Positions 1 to 8,457 of a DNA stretch of 64,000 bases are shown here, in pieces. The notes beneath the pieces are model-generated. The model made no database searches, had not been told where the DNA came from, and was given only the letters and a program-made list of their open reading frames with translations. The translations under genes and the position numbers were made by a program. The stretch is taken from assembly GCA_036381255.1 (NCBI GenBank), contig DASVDG010000111.1, positions 1 to 64,000 of the forward strand, written 5' to 3'. Each line of letters starts with the position of its first letter. Position 1 is the first letter of the stretch. The stretch comes from CALBZE01 sp036381255. GTDB lineage: Bacteria > Gemmatimonadota > Gemmatimonadetes > Longimicrobiales > RSA9.

Positions 1-333
1 GTGAGCTCCCCCTTCATCCCGTCATCGCCGGGCGAAACCTGATGCCCTCCCCTCGTAGCGTTGTTGGGGAGGCGTGGTGGTCCTGCCGACCGTGCATGCG
101 CCGCCAGGGAGGCCGGTCACACGGAATTCGCCGATACCGTCTCGCTCTCCGGCCTCGACCGGGGTGCGACTCGCCGCGGGGACCGCGAAGGGTTCACGCG
201 AAGTGCGTGTTACACCCGCGACGGGTGGTCTTCGAGCTGCCAGGAATGCGTCAGATCCGGACCGCCAGAAGCGTCGGATCGGAGACCGCCGGCAACATCA
301 TCCGAGCTTTTTTCCGCGGACCCGGCCGCTCGC
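1..333. other. Left-edge intergenic region
   Basis: No convincing gene is present. Open frames here are short or run into antisense sequence, and none has a recognisable domain or a ribosome binding site in a good position. The part from about 125 to 220 is a copy of a dispersed repeat that recurs near 19.4 kb. The region lies beyond the 3' end of the leftward gene that follows. Confidence 0.6.
125..220 (+). repeat. Dispersed intergenic repeat, copy A
   Basis: About 95 bases align by eye with 19383-19480 at roughly 80 percent identity. Both copies share the exact core GGCCTCGACCGGGGTGCGAC, followed by GACCGCGAAGGGTTCA and GCGAAG. Both copies sit beyond the 3' end of a leftward gene. No transposase or terminal inverted repeat is visible, so it is either a non-autonomous element or a conserved intergenic motif. 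Confidence 0.7.
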
Positions 334-1053
334 TCACACCTTGGCCGGCTCGCTCTCCGTCCCCTGGTCCGGCGCGTGCCCACCGTCTGTCGTCGCCTCC
401 ACCTCCTGCCTTTCGACCCGGCGGATCCCCAACCCGAGCTTGTCCAGCAGATGAAAGAAATTCAGCACGGTGTCCCCGAACTGCGCGTCCTTCCAGACCT
501 GGCGGTGCTCCGCCATGGTCCGCATGAGGAACATCGCCGCGTGGCGCAGCGGGATGGCGCGGAACGGCCCGCCTTCGGCGACGGGCTCGCCGTCGCCGAA
601 CGCGACGAGACGGAACCTCCAGCGGCGGCCGCCCGCCTCGGAGCGGGCCTCGCCGTTGTCGATGAGCGCGCGGATGATGCGCTCGAGCGGGTCGTCGAAG
701 CCGGCGTCGAGGCGGCTGAGCGCGGCGAGGAGCACGGTGGGGTCGCGGAGCGCGTCGTTGAGGCGCGGCCGGCCTTCCTTGACCTCGGCGACGAGGACGT
801 CGACGGTGCCCTCCTGCAGGTCGAGGACGGGGTCGACGTCGAGGCGGAGGTCGTCGTTCTCCCACGGGGGGCCGCCTCCGTCGCGGGGGACGATGACGGC
901 CGCGTGGGGGAAGCGGACGGCCAGGATGTCGAGGTCGGTGGCCGTGTGATACCGCCACGGCCGTCCCTCGCCCACGAGGATCGGCTGTTCGGGGATCGAG
1001 ATGTAACCGTTGAAACGCAGGTAAGCGCCGATGAGGGCGACGGCCGTGTCCAT
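334..1053 (-). CDS. Hypothetical protein, possible PD-(D/E)XK nuclease fold
   Basis: A 239-residue protein without signal peptide or membrane segment. Residues 35-95 carry a pattern resembling the PD-(D/E)XK endonuclease fold: TDLDILAVRFP (D40, D42), a glycine-rich turn, then DVLVAEVKEG with E90 and K92 placed like the catalytic E-x-K. The remaining residues, about 95-215, look alpha-helical and end in a charged tail. This would fit a nuclease or a nuclease-derived protein, but the assignment rests only on spacing and the ExK motif. The start was chosen because the methionine opens the conserved-looking MDTAVALIGAYLRFNGY segment and has GGAG a short distance upstream; the frame stays open much further upstream, but only antisense to topoisomerase. 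Confidence 0.75.
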   Translation of the reverse strand: MDTAVALIGAYLRFNGYISIPEQPILVGEGRPWRYHTATDLDILAVRFPHAAVIVPRDGGGPPWENDDLRLDVDPVLDLQEGTVDVLVAEVKEGRPRLNDALRDPTVLLAALSRLDAGFDDPLERIIRALIDNGEARSEAGGRRWRFRLVAFGDGEPVAEGGPFRAIPLRHAAMFLMRTMAEHRQVWKDAQFGDTVLNFFHLLDKLGLGIRRVERQEVEATTDGGHAPDQGTESEPAKV

Positions 1054-1491
1054 CCGATCCAGTCTCCGCGGTGCGAGGCGTGGCCCGATGGCATGGATGC
1101 GCGACATCCGTGCCGCCCGCGGGGGTCCGCCGCGGCCGCGCGCGGCGCCGGCCGCGTGTCCGCTGCCGGATGCCGTCGCGGGCCGGCGCGCGGCGCGACC
1201 CGGTGCTCGGGCAAGCCGGCGATCCGTCGGGGAGGGGGCGAGGGGCGCCGGGGCGCCGTTCCGCTCGACGCCGGGCCAACCTCGGCCGGCCGGAGCGCAA
1301 CGGCAGGTTCGCGTCGCCGTCGCGCCGGCTGCGCGGGTCGGGTGGGCGAGGCCGCGGCATTGGACCTGGCGCGATCCGCGGTTCGGCTTGCGCCTGGGCG
1401 CGGATCGCGCGTCGCGATCGGCGCGGCGCCGGCGGCACAGGGGTGCGCGCGCTCCCGGGGCTGGCACGAAGCGTGAACCGGCGGGGACGCG
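1054..1491. other. Gene-free spacer, 438 bp
   Basis: Extremely GC-rich sequence between the divergent nuclease-like gene and topoisomerase IB. Long frames exist on both strands because stop codons are rare in such DNA, but none has recognisable motifs. It should hold the promoters of both neighbours. I could not identify a clear -35/-10 pair. Confidence 0.5.
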
Positions 1492-2493
1492 ATGACGGAG
1501 CGAGCGGTGACGTGGTGGCGGCGGGTCGGCGCGCCGGAGGAAGGGTTCCGGTACCTGCGGGCGGACGGCTCGCCGCTGCGTTCGGAGTGTGCGTTGAAGC
1601 GAATCGCCGCGCTGGCGGTCCCGCCCGGTTGGGTCGACGTGCGCATTGCGCCGGACCCGAGCCGGAAGGTGCAGGCCTGGGGGTTCGACCGGGCGGGGCG
1701 GCGGCAGTACATCTACAGCGCGGAGCACGTGGCGCATCGGGAGCGGCGCAAATGGGGGCGGGTGCTGCGGTACGCCCGCGTGCTGCCGCGGCTGCGCGCG
1801 GCCACGAACGAGCACCTGCGGGCGGAGGGGTTGGGGCGGGAGAAGGTGCTGGCGACGGTGGTGCGGCTGATGAGCCGCGCGTTCTTTCGCGCGGGGAGCG
1901 AGCGGTACGCCGTGCAGAACCGGACGTTCGGGATCTGCACGCTGCGCAAGAGCCACCTCGAGATCCGCGGTCACGACCTGATCTTCACGTACGTGGGGAA
2001 GCGGCGGGTCGACCAGCGCCGGGTCGTGGCGGACACGCCGCTGGTCGGCGTGATCGAGGGGCTGCTCTCGCTCCCCGGGAGCCGATTGTTCCGCTTCATC
2101 GACGGCGCGGGCCGGGTGCGGAACGTGACCGCGGAGATGGTGAACCGCTACATCCGGGAGGTGCTGGGCGGGCGGTACACGTCGAAGGACCTGCGGACGT
2201 TCGGCGGCACGGTCCGGGCGGCGACGATCCTGGCGGACCTCGGCCCCGCGGCGTCGGAGCGGGAGGCGCGGCGGCACGTCGCCCTGTGCTGCCGGCTGGT
2301 GGCGATCGAGCTGGGGAACACGCCGGCGATCTGCCGCGCCGCGTACGTCCACCCGGCGGTGCTCGACGGCTACCTCGAGGGCCGGACGATCGAGCCGCTG
2401 ATGGCATCGGAGCCGCCGGCCGCCGCGGGACCTGCGGCCGCGTACTACCCCGAGGAGGCGGCGCTGATGCGCTTCCTCGAGCGCTACGGCTGA
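1492..2493 (+). CDS. DNA topoisomerase IB
   Basis: Type IB topoisomerase of the small poxvirus/bacterial class, 333 residues, which relaxes supercoils through a 3'-phosphotyrosine intermediate. The N-terminal domain includes the VPPGWVDVRIAP and KVQAWGFD segments typical of bacterial members. The catalytic domain shows TLRKSHLEI, TYVGK, SKDLRTFGGT (active-site Arg near residue 235) and the nucleophile segment NTPAICRAAYVHP with Tyr285. Length is normal for the family and all core catalytic positions that I can identify are present. The stop overlaps the start of the next gene (TGATG), implying translational coupling with the phospholipase D protein. The start has only a weak GGGGAC upstream. 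Confidence 0.93.
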   Translation: MTERAVTWWRRVGAPEEGFRYLRADGSPLRSECALKRIAALAVPPGWVDVRIAPDPSRKVQAWGFDRAGRRQYIYSAEHVAHRERRKWGRVLRYARVLPRLRAATNEHLRAEGLGREKVLATVVRLMSRAFFRAGSERYAVQNRTFGICTLRKSHLEIRGHDLIFTYVGKRRVDQRRVVADTPLVGVIEGLLSLPGSRLFRFIDGAGRVRNVTAEMVNRYIREVLGGRYTSKDLRTFGGTVRAATILADLGPAASEREARRHVALCCRLVAIELGNTPAICRAAYVHPAVLDGYLEGRTIEPLMASEPPAAAGPAAAYYPEEAALMRFLERYG

Positions 2494-3692
2494 TGCGCCG
2501 GGCGCGCGGGCCGGGCGGGAGGCCGGCGCACCGGCGCCCGGCGATCGGCGCCGCCGTCCAGCGCGGCCTGCGCCGGGCCGCCGAGGCGCCGCTGGTGCAC
2601 GGCAACTCGGGGACGCTGCTGATCGACGGCCCCCGGGCGTACCCCGCGATGCTCGAGCGCATCGCCGGGGCGGAGCGCCGGGTCCACTTCGAGAACTACA
2701 TCTTCCGGGGCGACGCGGTCGGGCGCCGCTTCGCGGATGCGCTCATCGAGCGGGCGCGCGCGGGCGTCGAGGTGCGGGTGCTCTACGACTGGTTCGGCTC
2801 GGTCGGGACGGCGCGCTCGTTCTGGTCGCGGCTGCGGCGTGCAGGGTGCGAGGTGCGGGCGTTCGGCCCGCCTTCGCTCCGGCGGCCGCACGCGATGCTC
2901 CGCCGCGACCACCGCAAGCTGGTCGTCGTGGACGGCCGCTGCGCGGTGATCGGCGGGCTGTGCATCGGGCGCGAATGGGAGGGCGGCGACGGCGCCGCCT
3001 GCTGGCGCGACACCGCCGTGCTGCTCGAGGGCCCCGTCGCCCGGGAGCTCGACCGGGCGTTCACGCGGATGTGGCGCCGGGCGGGCGGCGGCCGCCCGCC
3101 GCCGCTGGACATCCCCGCCCCGATCGCCGGGGACGTGGCCGTGCGCGTCGTCGACGGGCCGCCGGCGCACGCGCGCGCGTACCGGCTCTACCAGCTCCTG
3201 GCCGCGATGGCCGAGCGGGCGCTGTACGTCACCGGCGCGTACCCGCTAGCCCCCGGCTCGCTGCGCCGGGCGCTCGGCGCAGCCGCACGGGCCGGCGTCG
3301 ACGTCCGGCTGCTCGTCCCCGGCCGCTCCGACCTGCCGCTCCTGACCCAGGCCGGGCGCGCGCACTACGCCGCGCTGCTCCGCGCCGGCGTGCGCATCTA
3401 CGAATGGCAGGGCCCGATGCTGCACGCGAAGACCGTCGTCGCCGACGGCTCGCTCGCCCTGGTCGGCTCCAGCAACCTCAACCCGTTCAGCTTCACCGGG
3501 AACTACGAGCTGGATGTCGAGATCCAGGACGCCGCGATCGCGGCCGCGCTCGAGCGCCAGTTCATGGACGACCTGGAAGCCGCACGGGAGATCGCGCTCG
3601 ACGAGTGGTGCGCGCGCCCCGCGGCCCAGCGCTGGCGGGAACGCCTCGGCGCGCTCGCGCTCTGGCTGCCCTACCGCCTCTACGGCGGCTGA
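2493..3692 (+). CDS. Phospholipase D family protein, cardiolipin synthase-like
   Basis: A 399-residue member of the PLD superfamily with two HKD motifs: H140-x-K142-(x4)-D147 in RRDHRKLVVVDG and H311-x-K313-(x4)-D318 in LHAKTVVADGS, followed by GSSNLNPFS. This matches ClsB-type cardiolipin synthases, which join phosphatidylglycerol units or transfer phosphatidyl groups. Transmembrane helices at the N-terminus are absent, as in ClsB and unlike ClsA. It overlaps the topoisomerase stop codon by one base; the two genes are probably co-transcribed, although the functional link is not obvious. Another phosphatidyl transferase or a nuclease of the same superfamily cannot be excluded. Confidence 0.88.
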   Translation: MRRARGPGGRPAHRRPAIGAAVQRGLRRAAEAPLVHGNSGTLLIDGPRAYPAMLERIAGAERRVHFENYIFRGDAVGRRFADALIERARAGVEVRVLYDWFGSVGTARSFWSRLRRAGCEVRAFGPPSLRRPHAMLRRDHRKLVVVDGRCAVIGGLCIGREWEGGDGAACWRDTAVLLEGPVARELDRAFTRMWRRAGGGRPPPLDIPAPIAGDVAVRVVDGPPAHARAYRLYQLLAAMAERALYVTGAYPLAPGSLRRALGAAARAGVDVRLLVPGRSDLPLLTQAGRAHYAALLRAGVRIYEWQGPMLHAKTVVADGSLALVGSSNLNPFSFTGNYELDVEIQDAAIAAALERQFMDDLEAAREIALDEWCARPAAQRWRERLGALALWLPYRLYGG

Positions 3693-3738
3693 CGGGAAGC
3701 TTCGTCGAAGCGGCCGGGAGCTCCGGGGTGCGCGGACT

Positions 3739-5955
3739 TCACCGGGCGCGCCCCACGCCTTCCGGCGCGGGCCCCGCCGAGGCGCATCCTTGGCCGCCGG
3801 CCCGGCCGGCGGCCGGCCCGGCCGGCGCCGTGTACCGCCGCGGGAGGATCACGGTGAACGTGCTCCCCGCGCCGGGGCGGCTGTCGACGGTGACCGCGCC
3901 GCCGAGCAGGGCGGTCAGCCGCCGGCAGACGGTCAGCCCGAGGCCGGTGCCGCCCTTCTCGCGCGTGCTCGAGCCGTCGAGCTGCGTGAACGGCTCGAAG
4001 ATGCGCTCGTGCTGGTCCTCCGGGATGCCCGGGCCGGAGTCGCGGACGCGGAATTCGACGCGGTCCGCGGCCGAAGCGTCCAGCTCGAGCACGACCTCGC
4101 CGTGGTCCGTGAATTTCACCGCGTTCCCCACCAGGTTCGCCAGCACCTGCCGCAGCTTGCCGCCATCGGTGTCCAGCGGGAACGGCGCATCCAGCTTCGC
4201 CGTCCGGAGCACGATCCCCTTGGCGTTCGCCTCCGGCTCGAGCAACGCGGCCACGTCGCGGGCGATCGCCGCCGCGTCCACCGTGGCGACCCGGACCTCC
4301 TCCTTCCCCGCCTCGGTCCGGGCGAAGATCAGGATCTCGTCGATGATCGTGATCAGGTGCAGCGCGCTCTGCTGGATGCGATTGATGTGCTCCCGCTGGC
4401 GTTCGTTCAGCGCGCCCGACACCTCGCTCGCGAGCAGGTCGGCGTAGCCGAGCACGGCCGTGAGCGGCGTGCGCAACTCATGGCTCATGATGGCCAGGAA
4501 CTGGTCCTTGGCCTCGCTCGCGCGCTCGGCGGCCGTGCGCGCGCGGCGCTCCGCCCGGTAGGCGCGGGCGTTCTGGATCGCGCCGGCCGCGCGGCGCGCC
4601 AGCTCTTCCGCGAGCGGGACATCGGCCTCGGTGAACCGCCGGCCCGATTCGCCCTGGATCAGCGTGATCGCGCCGAACCGCGCATCGCCCAGCTCGAGCG
4701 GCACGATCAGGACCGAGCGGAGCCCGAGCGCCCGCAGCAGCTCGAGCCGCGCGGGGTCGTCCGCCGCCCGCTGCCACGCCCATTCCGGGATGCCCTGGTG
4801 CAGGAGCGAGCGGCCGGTCCGGGCCACCGCGCCGACGCCGGTGGGCGAGTCCAGTCGCCGGGGGGAGTAGCGCACGTGCGCGTCCAGCAGCCGGCGCAGC
4901 TCCGGATCCCGGTGCGCCATGGCGACCCGTCGGATCGTGCCGTCCTCGTCGACCAGGTCCACCGCGCAGCCGTCGGCAATCTCCGGGACGGCCAGCTCGG
5001 CCACGCGGCGGAGCGTCTCCTCGTAGTCGAGCGAGCCGGCCAGCGCCGCGCTGGCATCCGCCAGGAATCGGAGCGCCCGCTCGGTCCGACGCCGCTCGCG
5101 GATGTCGATCCCGATCCCGACCCGCGTACCGTCCGAGAGCCGGATGCCCGCCCACGAGGTTTCCAGCCGCGCACCGTCCCGGGTCGCAAGCGCGAAGTCG
5201 CGCCACGCCCCGCCGGACGACTTCATGAACCGCCGCACCTCCTCCCGGGCCGCCGGGTCGGGGAAGCACGCCTCCAGCAGGTCCCGGTCGGCCAGCTCCT
5301 CCGACGTCCAGCCGAGCAGCCGCCCGAACTCGCGGTTCACCCGGTACGCGCGCGAGATCGGGTCGTAGATCACGATCATCATCGGGATCGCGTCGACGAT
5401 CCGCTCGATCAGCTCCCGCTCCCGGCGCAGCTCGCGCGCCGACGTCACGTGGTCCGTGACATCGCGCACGATCTGCCACGCGCCCTCGACGCGCCCGTCG
5501 GCGGCCCACAGCGGACGGAACCGCGACTCGTCGTACGCCCGCCGCGGCCCCGGCCCGCCCACGGGGACCACCACCGAGTGCTCCTCGCCCGCCAGTGCCC
5601 GCGCCCAGTGGGAGATCACGCGATCCCGCTCCTCCGGCCACGCCGCGAGCGCCTCGCGCAGATCCGTACCCACCTCGAGCGCCACGCCGAAGCGACGCTC
5701 GAAATCCTCGCAATACGCCCGGCTCACCGCCGTGATCCGGTAATCGGCGTCGACCGCGGCGACGCGCATGTCCGACTCATCGACGATGTACGCGAGCAGG
5801 CGAGCCGCGCGAACCGGGTCGGCGGCCGTGCTCGGATCCTGCGGGTCCGTCCTCGAGATCTGGACCATGCGGATGTCGGTAACGGGATGGAACGCTGCCA
5901 CCCGGTGTGCAACATACAACGGGAGCAGGCGCTCCGAAACGCGCGGGATGGACAT
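3739..5955 (-). CDS. PAS-PAS-GAF sensor histidine kinase
   Basis: A 738-residue soluble kinase. Two PAS-type domains occupy about residues 45-165 and 170-295 (the second with the PAC-like RDGARLETSWAGIRL stretch), then a GAF domain (about 300-450), a short coiled coil, HisKA with the phospho-acceptor in SHELRTPL (His492) and a HATPase domain with the N box (NLVGNAVKF), GPGIP and GGTGLGL. No transmembrane helix is visible, so it should sense an intracellular signal. No response regulator lies next to it. Its HisKA region is strikingly like that of the kinase ending at 41318 (shared EVSG, NE-QRE, RTEAGKEE), pointing to a paralogous module with swapped sensor domains. A second in-frame methionine near residue 30 is an alternative start. 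Confidence 0.9.
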   Translation of the reverse strand: MSIPRVSERLLPLYVAHRVAAFHPVTDIRMVQISRTDPQDPSTAADPVRAARLLAYIVDESDMRVAAVDADYRITAVSRAYCEDFERRFGVALEVGTDLREALAAWPEERDRVISHWARALAGEEHSVVVPVGGPGPRRAYDESRFRPLWAADGRVEGAWQIVRDVTDHVTSARELRRERELIERIVDAIPMMIVIYDPISRAYRVNREFGRLLGWTSEELADRDLLEACFPDPAAREEVRRFMKSSGGAWRDFALATRDGARLETSWAGIRLSDGTRVGIGIDIRERRRTERALRFLADASAALAGSLDYEETLRRVAELAVPEIADGCAVDLVDEDGTIRRVAMAHRDPELRRLLDAHVRYSPRRLDSPTGVGAVARTGRSLLHQGIPEWAWQRAADDPARLELLRALGLRSVLIVPLELGDARFGAITLIQGESGRRFTEADVPLAEELARRAAGAIQNARAYRAERRARTAAERASEAKDQFLAIMSHELRTPLTAVLGYADLLASEVSGALNERQREHINRIQQSALHLITIIDEILIFARTEAGKEEVRVATVDAAAIARDVAALLEPEANAKGIVLRTAKLDAPFPLDTDGGKLRQVLANLVGNAVKFTDHGEVVLELDASAADRVEFRVRDSGPGIPEDQHERIFEPFTQLDGSSTREKGGTGLGLTVCRRLTALLGGAVTVDSRPGAGSTFTVILPRRYTAPAGPAAGRAGGQGCASAGPAPEGVGRAR

Positions 5956-5986
5956 CGCCCGGCGGAGGCCGCCCGCCGGAACGCGT

Positions 5987-6733
5987 TCAGGAGACCCGGT
6001 GGCGGCGCTCCGGCGCGCGGGCGCGGAAGATCCGGAACTGCTGCCCCGTCCGCCGCAGTAGCGGCAGGGCCACGTTGTAGACCGGGATGCCGGCCGGCGT
6101 CCGCGCCTCCGGCGTCCCGTTGTGCGCGTGGCCGTGGAACACCACGTCGGCGCCGTGCGTCTCGATCGGCGGCAGGAGCCGCGACGTGCCCAGGAACGGA
6201 TAGATCATCTCCGGCTCGCCCTCGAGCGTCTCCTCGATCGGCGAGTAGTGCATGAGCACGACCTTCGTCTCCGTGTCGAGCGTGCGCAGCGCGTTCTCGA
6301 GCTTCAGCGCCTCGTCGATCGCGTGCTGCACGAAGTCCTTGATCAGCCGCTCGCCGAACGGCGCGAGCGTCCCGCGGCCGAAGCCGCCGGCAAAGCCCTT
6401 CACGCCGGCGAAGCCGATGTCGTCGATGACGACGCTCTCGCCGTCCAGCACGTGCACGCCGCGCTCCGCCAGCATCGTCATCAGCTCGTCGGTGATCTCC
6501 GCCTCGTGGTCGTGGTTGCCGAACACGGCGACGATCGGGATCGCGACGCCGGCGAGGTCGCCCATGAACGCCTCGACCTGCTCGCGCCGGCCGTGCGTGG
6601 TGATGTCGCCGCACAGCGCGAGGATGTCCGCGCTGCGGTTCGCGGCCGAGAACAGGTCGGCCATCGACCCGCGCCCCGGCTCGTAGTGCAGGTCCCCGAC
6701 CGCGGCGATGCGGACGTAGCGGTCCTCGTCCAT
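5987..6733 (-). CDS. Calcineurin-like metallophosphoesterase
   Basis: A 248-residue cytoplasmic metallophosphoesterase. All five metal-binding blocks are present: GDLHYE near residue 14, GDITTHG near 42, GNHDHE near 72, a central His in LMHYSPIEE, and VVFHGHAHNGTPE near 196. Both metals should therefore be bound and the enzyme should be active on a phosphomonoester or phosphodiester; the substrate cannot be inferred. It starts one base after the stop codon of the upstream nucleotidyltransferase, so the pair is almost certainly an operon and may make and remove, or act on, the same nucleotide-type modification. Confidence 0.9.
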   Translation of the reverse strand: MDEDRYVRIAAVGDLHYEPGRGSMADLFSAANRSADILALCGDITTHGRREQVEAFMGDLAGVAIPIVAVFGNHDHEAEITDELMTMLAERGVHVLDGESVVIDDIGFAGVKGFAGGFGRGTLAPFGERLIKDFVQHAIDEALKLENALRTLDTETKVVLMHYSPIEETLEGEPEMIYPFLGTSRLLPPIETHGADVVFHGHAHNGTPEARTPAGIPVYNVALPLLRRTGQQFRIFRARAPERRHRVS

Positions 6734-6734
6734 C

Positions 6735-7622
6735 CTACGCGCCTTGTCCGGGGGGCGCGTCCCACAGCTCGCTGTCGCGGATCTCGCGGATGATCGGGAG
6801 CGAGCGGGCGGCGTTCACCGCCTGCTTGCGCAGGTCGCGGAACCCCCATTCGTTGACGTCGATCGCGAACGAGAACCGGGAGATCAACGTGCCGCGGCAG
6901 ATGGTGGGGTCGCCGGGCGCGTGCATTTCCTCGAACGCGCGCTCGTACAGCTCCTCGCGCACCCAGTCCGGCACGCGCGCCCGGTGCCCCGGATACACGT
7001 AGTCGAACAGGTGGATCTGGGCGAGGAGCAGGCGCCAGTGCTCGGCGACGCGGTTGAGCAGCCGCTCCCAATCCAGCTCCGCGCCGCGGATCAGGATGAG
7101 GTGCACGATATCGGCCATGTCGGAGCGGTGCCGCTCGGAGACGAAGAGGCGGTGCCAGATCAGCTCCTCGGGCGCGGCCACGCGGATCGGGACCGCCGCC
7201 AGGATCCCCGGGCGCGAGTGGCGGAACCACCCCTCGTCGATGAGCTGGAGTCCGTTGCCCATGCCGTAGATCAGGTCGATCATCGCCTCTTCCTTCAGCG
7301 CCTTCGCGATCCAATGGGCCTGGTGCAGCTCGGTGTGGAAGCCGGCGGCGCGCAGCGCGCGGGCGGCGGCGAGCAGGTGGCGCGGCTCGAGCAGGAGGTC
7401 GAGATCCTTGGTCTGGCGGTAGATCCCCGCGTACTCGTACATCGCGTACAGTCCGCTGACGACGTAGGGGATCCCGGACTCGTTCAGCGTGCGGAGCGCG
7501 TGCTGGTACACGCCGCGTTCCGCCTCCGGGATCCAGAACTCGCCGTGCGTCAACGATTTCTGCTCTTCCCGGGTCAGGTGCGCCATCTCCGGCGACAGCG
7601 TCCCGGTGGGTAGCCTGTCCAT
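6735..7622 (-). CDS. Nucleotidyltransferase-fold protein
   Basis: A 295-residue protein with a pol-beta-type nucleotidyltransferase signature: VVSGLYAMYEYAG, then RQTKDLDLLLEP with the acidic pair D73 and D75, and a third acidic position probably in MIDLIYGM. The helical C-terminal half resembles MNT/AbiEii-like transferases. The leading G-S pair of the classic motif is present as S-G in VVSGLYA, so the protein may be a divergent active transferase. It is the first gene of a two-gene unit with the metallophosphoesterase, separated from it by one base. The context suggests paired modification and de-modification, but a role in defence or housekeeping cannot be decided from sequence. Confidence 0.78.
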   Translation of the reverse strand: MDRLPTGTLSPEMAHLTREEQKSLTHGEFWIPEAERGVYQHALRTLNESGIPYVVSGLYAMYEYAGIYRQTKDLDLLLEPRHLLAAARALRAAGFHTELHQAHWIAKALKEEAMIDLIYGMGNGLQLIDEGWFRHSRPGILAAVPIRVAAPEELIWHRLFVSERHRSDMADIVHLILIRGAELDWERLLNRVAEHWRLLLAQIHLFDYVYPGHRARVPDWVREELYERAFEEMHAPGDPTICRGTLISRFSFAIDVNEWGFRDLRKQAVNAARSLPIIREIRDSELWDAPPGQGA

Positions 7623-7744
7623 GCGTCTATCTCGAGTACCGCGTGATGTCGATGCTCCCGGCAGAGCCGGGGTGCGCCGCCAGGGAGCAAGGATCGGGCC
7701 GCGCCACGCTACCGCGCGGCGCCCCCGGGGATTAGCTTGACACC

Positions 7745-8296
7745 ATGTTCGAAGATTGGAAGCAGGCGTGGCGGGACGCGGTCGCGAACTTCTGGCGCGA
7801 GCTCGACGACGCGGGCGGCGCCGCCGCGGACGCGGAGCGGATCGCCGCCATGCGGCGCGACGTGCGCGCGGCGCGCGCGGAGCTCGACCGGGTCGCGGCC
7901 GAGCTCGGGCGCGCCCGCGACCAGCTCGCGGAGGAGCGCCAGGCGGAGCAGAGCTGCCGGCGCCGCGAGCGGCTGGCCCGTGGGATCGGTGACGACGAGA
8001 CCGCGCGCATCGCCGCCGAGTACGCCGCGCGCCACGCCGAGCGCGCCGGCGTGCTCGACCGGAAGGTGCGGGCGATCGAGGACGAGCTGGCGCTAAGGCG
8101 CCGCGACGTCGAAGAGATGGAGTCCGCGCTCCGCGCCGTGCGCTCCGCAGCGGCCGCGCCCGAGGTCGGCGGCGTCGACGATCCCGCGACGGCCGGCGAC
8201 GAGGCGGCCGAGCGCGAGTTCCGCCGCATGGAGCGCAGGGCGCGGGAGCGGGAGGCCGAGCGCCGCCTGGAAGAGCTGAAACGCGGAATGCGCTGA
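7745..8296 (+). CDS. Coiled-coil hypothetical protein
   Basis: A 183-residue, highly charged protein that is predicted by heptad pattern to be almost entirely alpha-helical and coiled-coil from about residue 25 to 140, with a second charged helix at the end (EREAERRLEELKRG). The first residues MFEDWKQAWRDAVANFWREL are amphipathic and aromatic. The general look is reminiscent of PspA- or SMC-fragment-like scaffolds, but no family signature is present and I do not assign a function. It has no clear ribosome binding site; GATTAGCTTGACACC directly precedes the ATG, so translation may be leaderless or the start may lie elsewhere. A hairpin follows ten bases after the stop. Confidence 0.65.
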   Translation: MFEDWKQAWRDAVANFWRELDDAGGAAADAERIAAMRRDVRAARAELDRVAAELGRARDQLAEERQAEQSCRRRERLARGIGDDETARIAAEYAARHAERAGVLDRKVRAIEDELALRRRDVEEMESALRAVRSAAAAPEVGGVDDPATAGDEAAEREFRRMERRAREREAERRLEELKRGMR

Positions 8297-8305
8297 GCGC
8301 GGCGC

Positions 8306-8326
8306 GCGCCCGGCACGGCCGGGCGC
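8306..8326 (+). terminator. Hairpin after coiled-coil gene
   Basis: Perfect 9-bp stem GCGCCCGGC / GCCGGGCGC with a three-base loop, ten bases downstream of the stop codon. There is no T-tract, so either factor-dependent termination or mRNA 3'-end protection is plausible. It sits between convergent genes. Confidence 0.45.
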
Positions 8327-8457
8327 CGGCTTCGCTCGTCGCGCGGCGGGGCCGCGCCCGGCGCGCTCGTGGCCGCCGGGCAAGGCTCGCGACCGCGTCG
8401 CCACCGCCCCGGCCGGGCCGGTCGACCCCGATGCCCGTCCGCCCGTCCGCCGGCCGC

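Noticed and set aside
334..2352. Very long leftward frame that also covers the topoisomerase gene
   Set aside because: Only the part up to 1053 has protein-like sequence. The rest is Arg/Pro-rich antisense of topoisomerase IB, caused by high GC content.
3514..6255. 913-codon rightward frame opposite the histidine kinase
   Set aside because: Composition is biased and no motif is found, while the opposite strand encodes a complete kinase.
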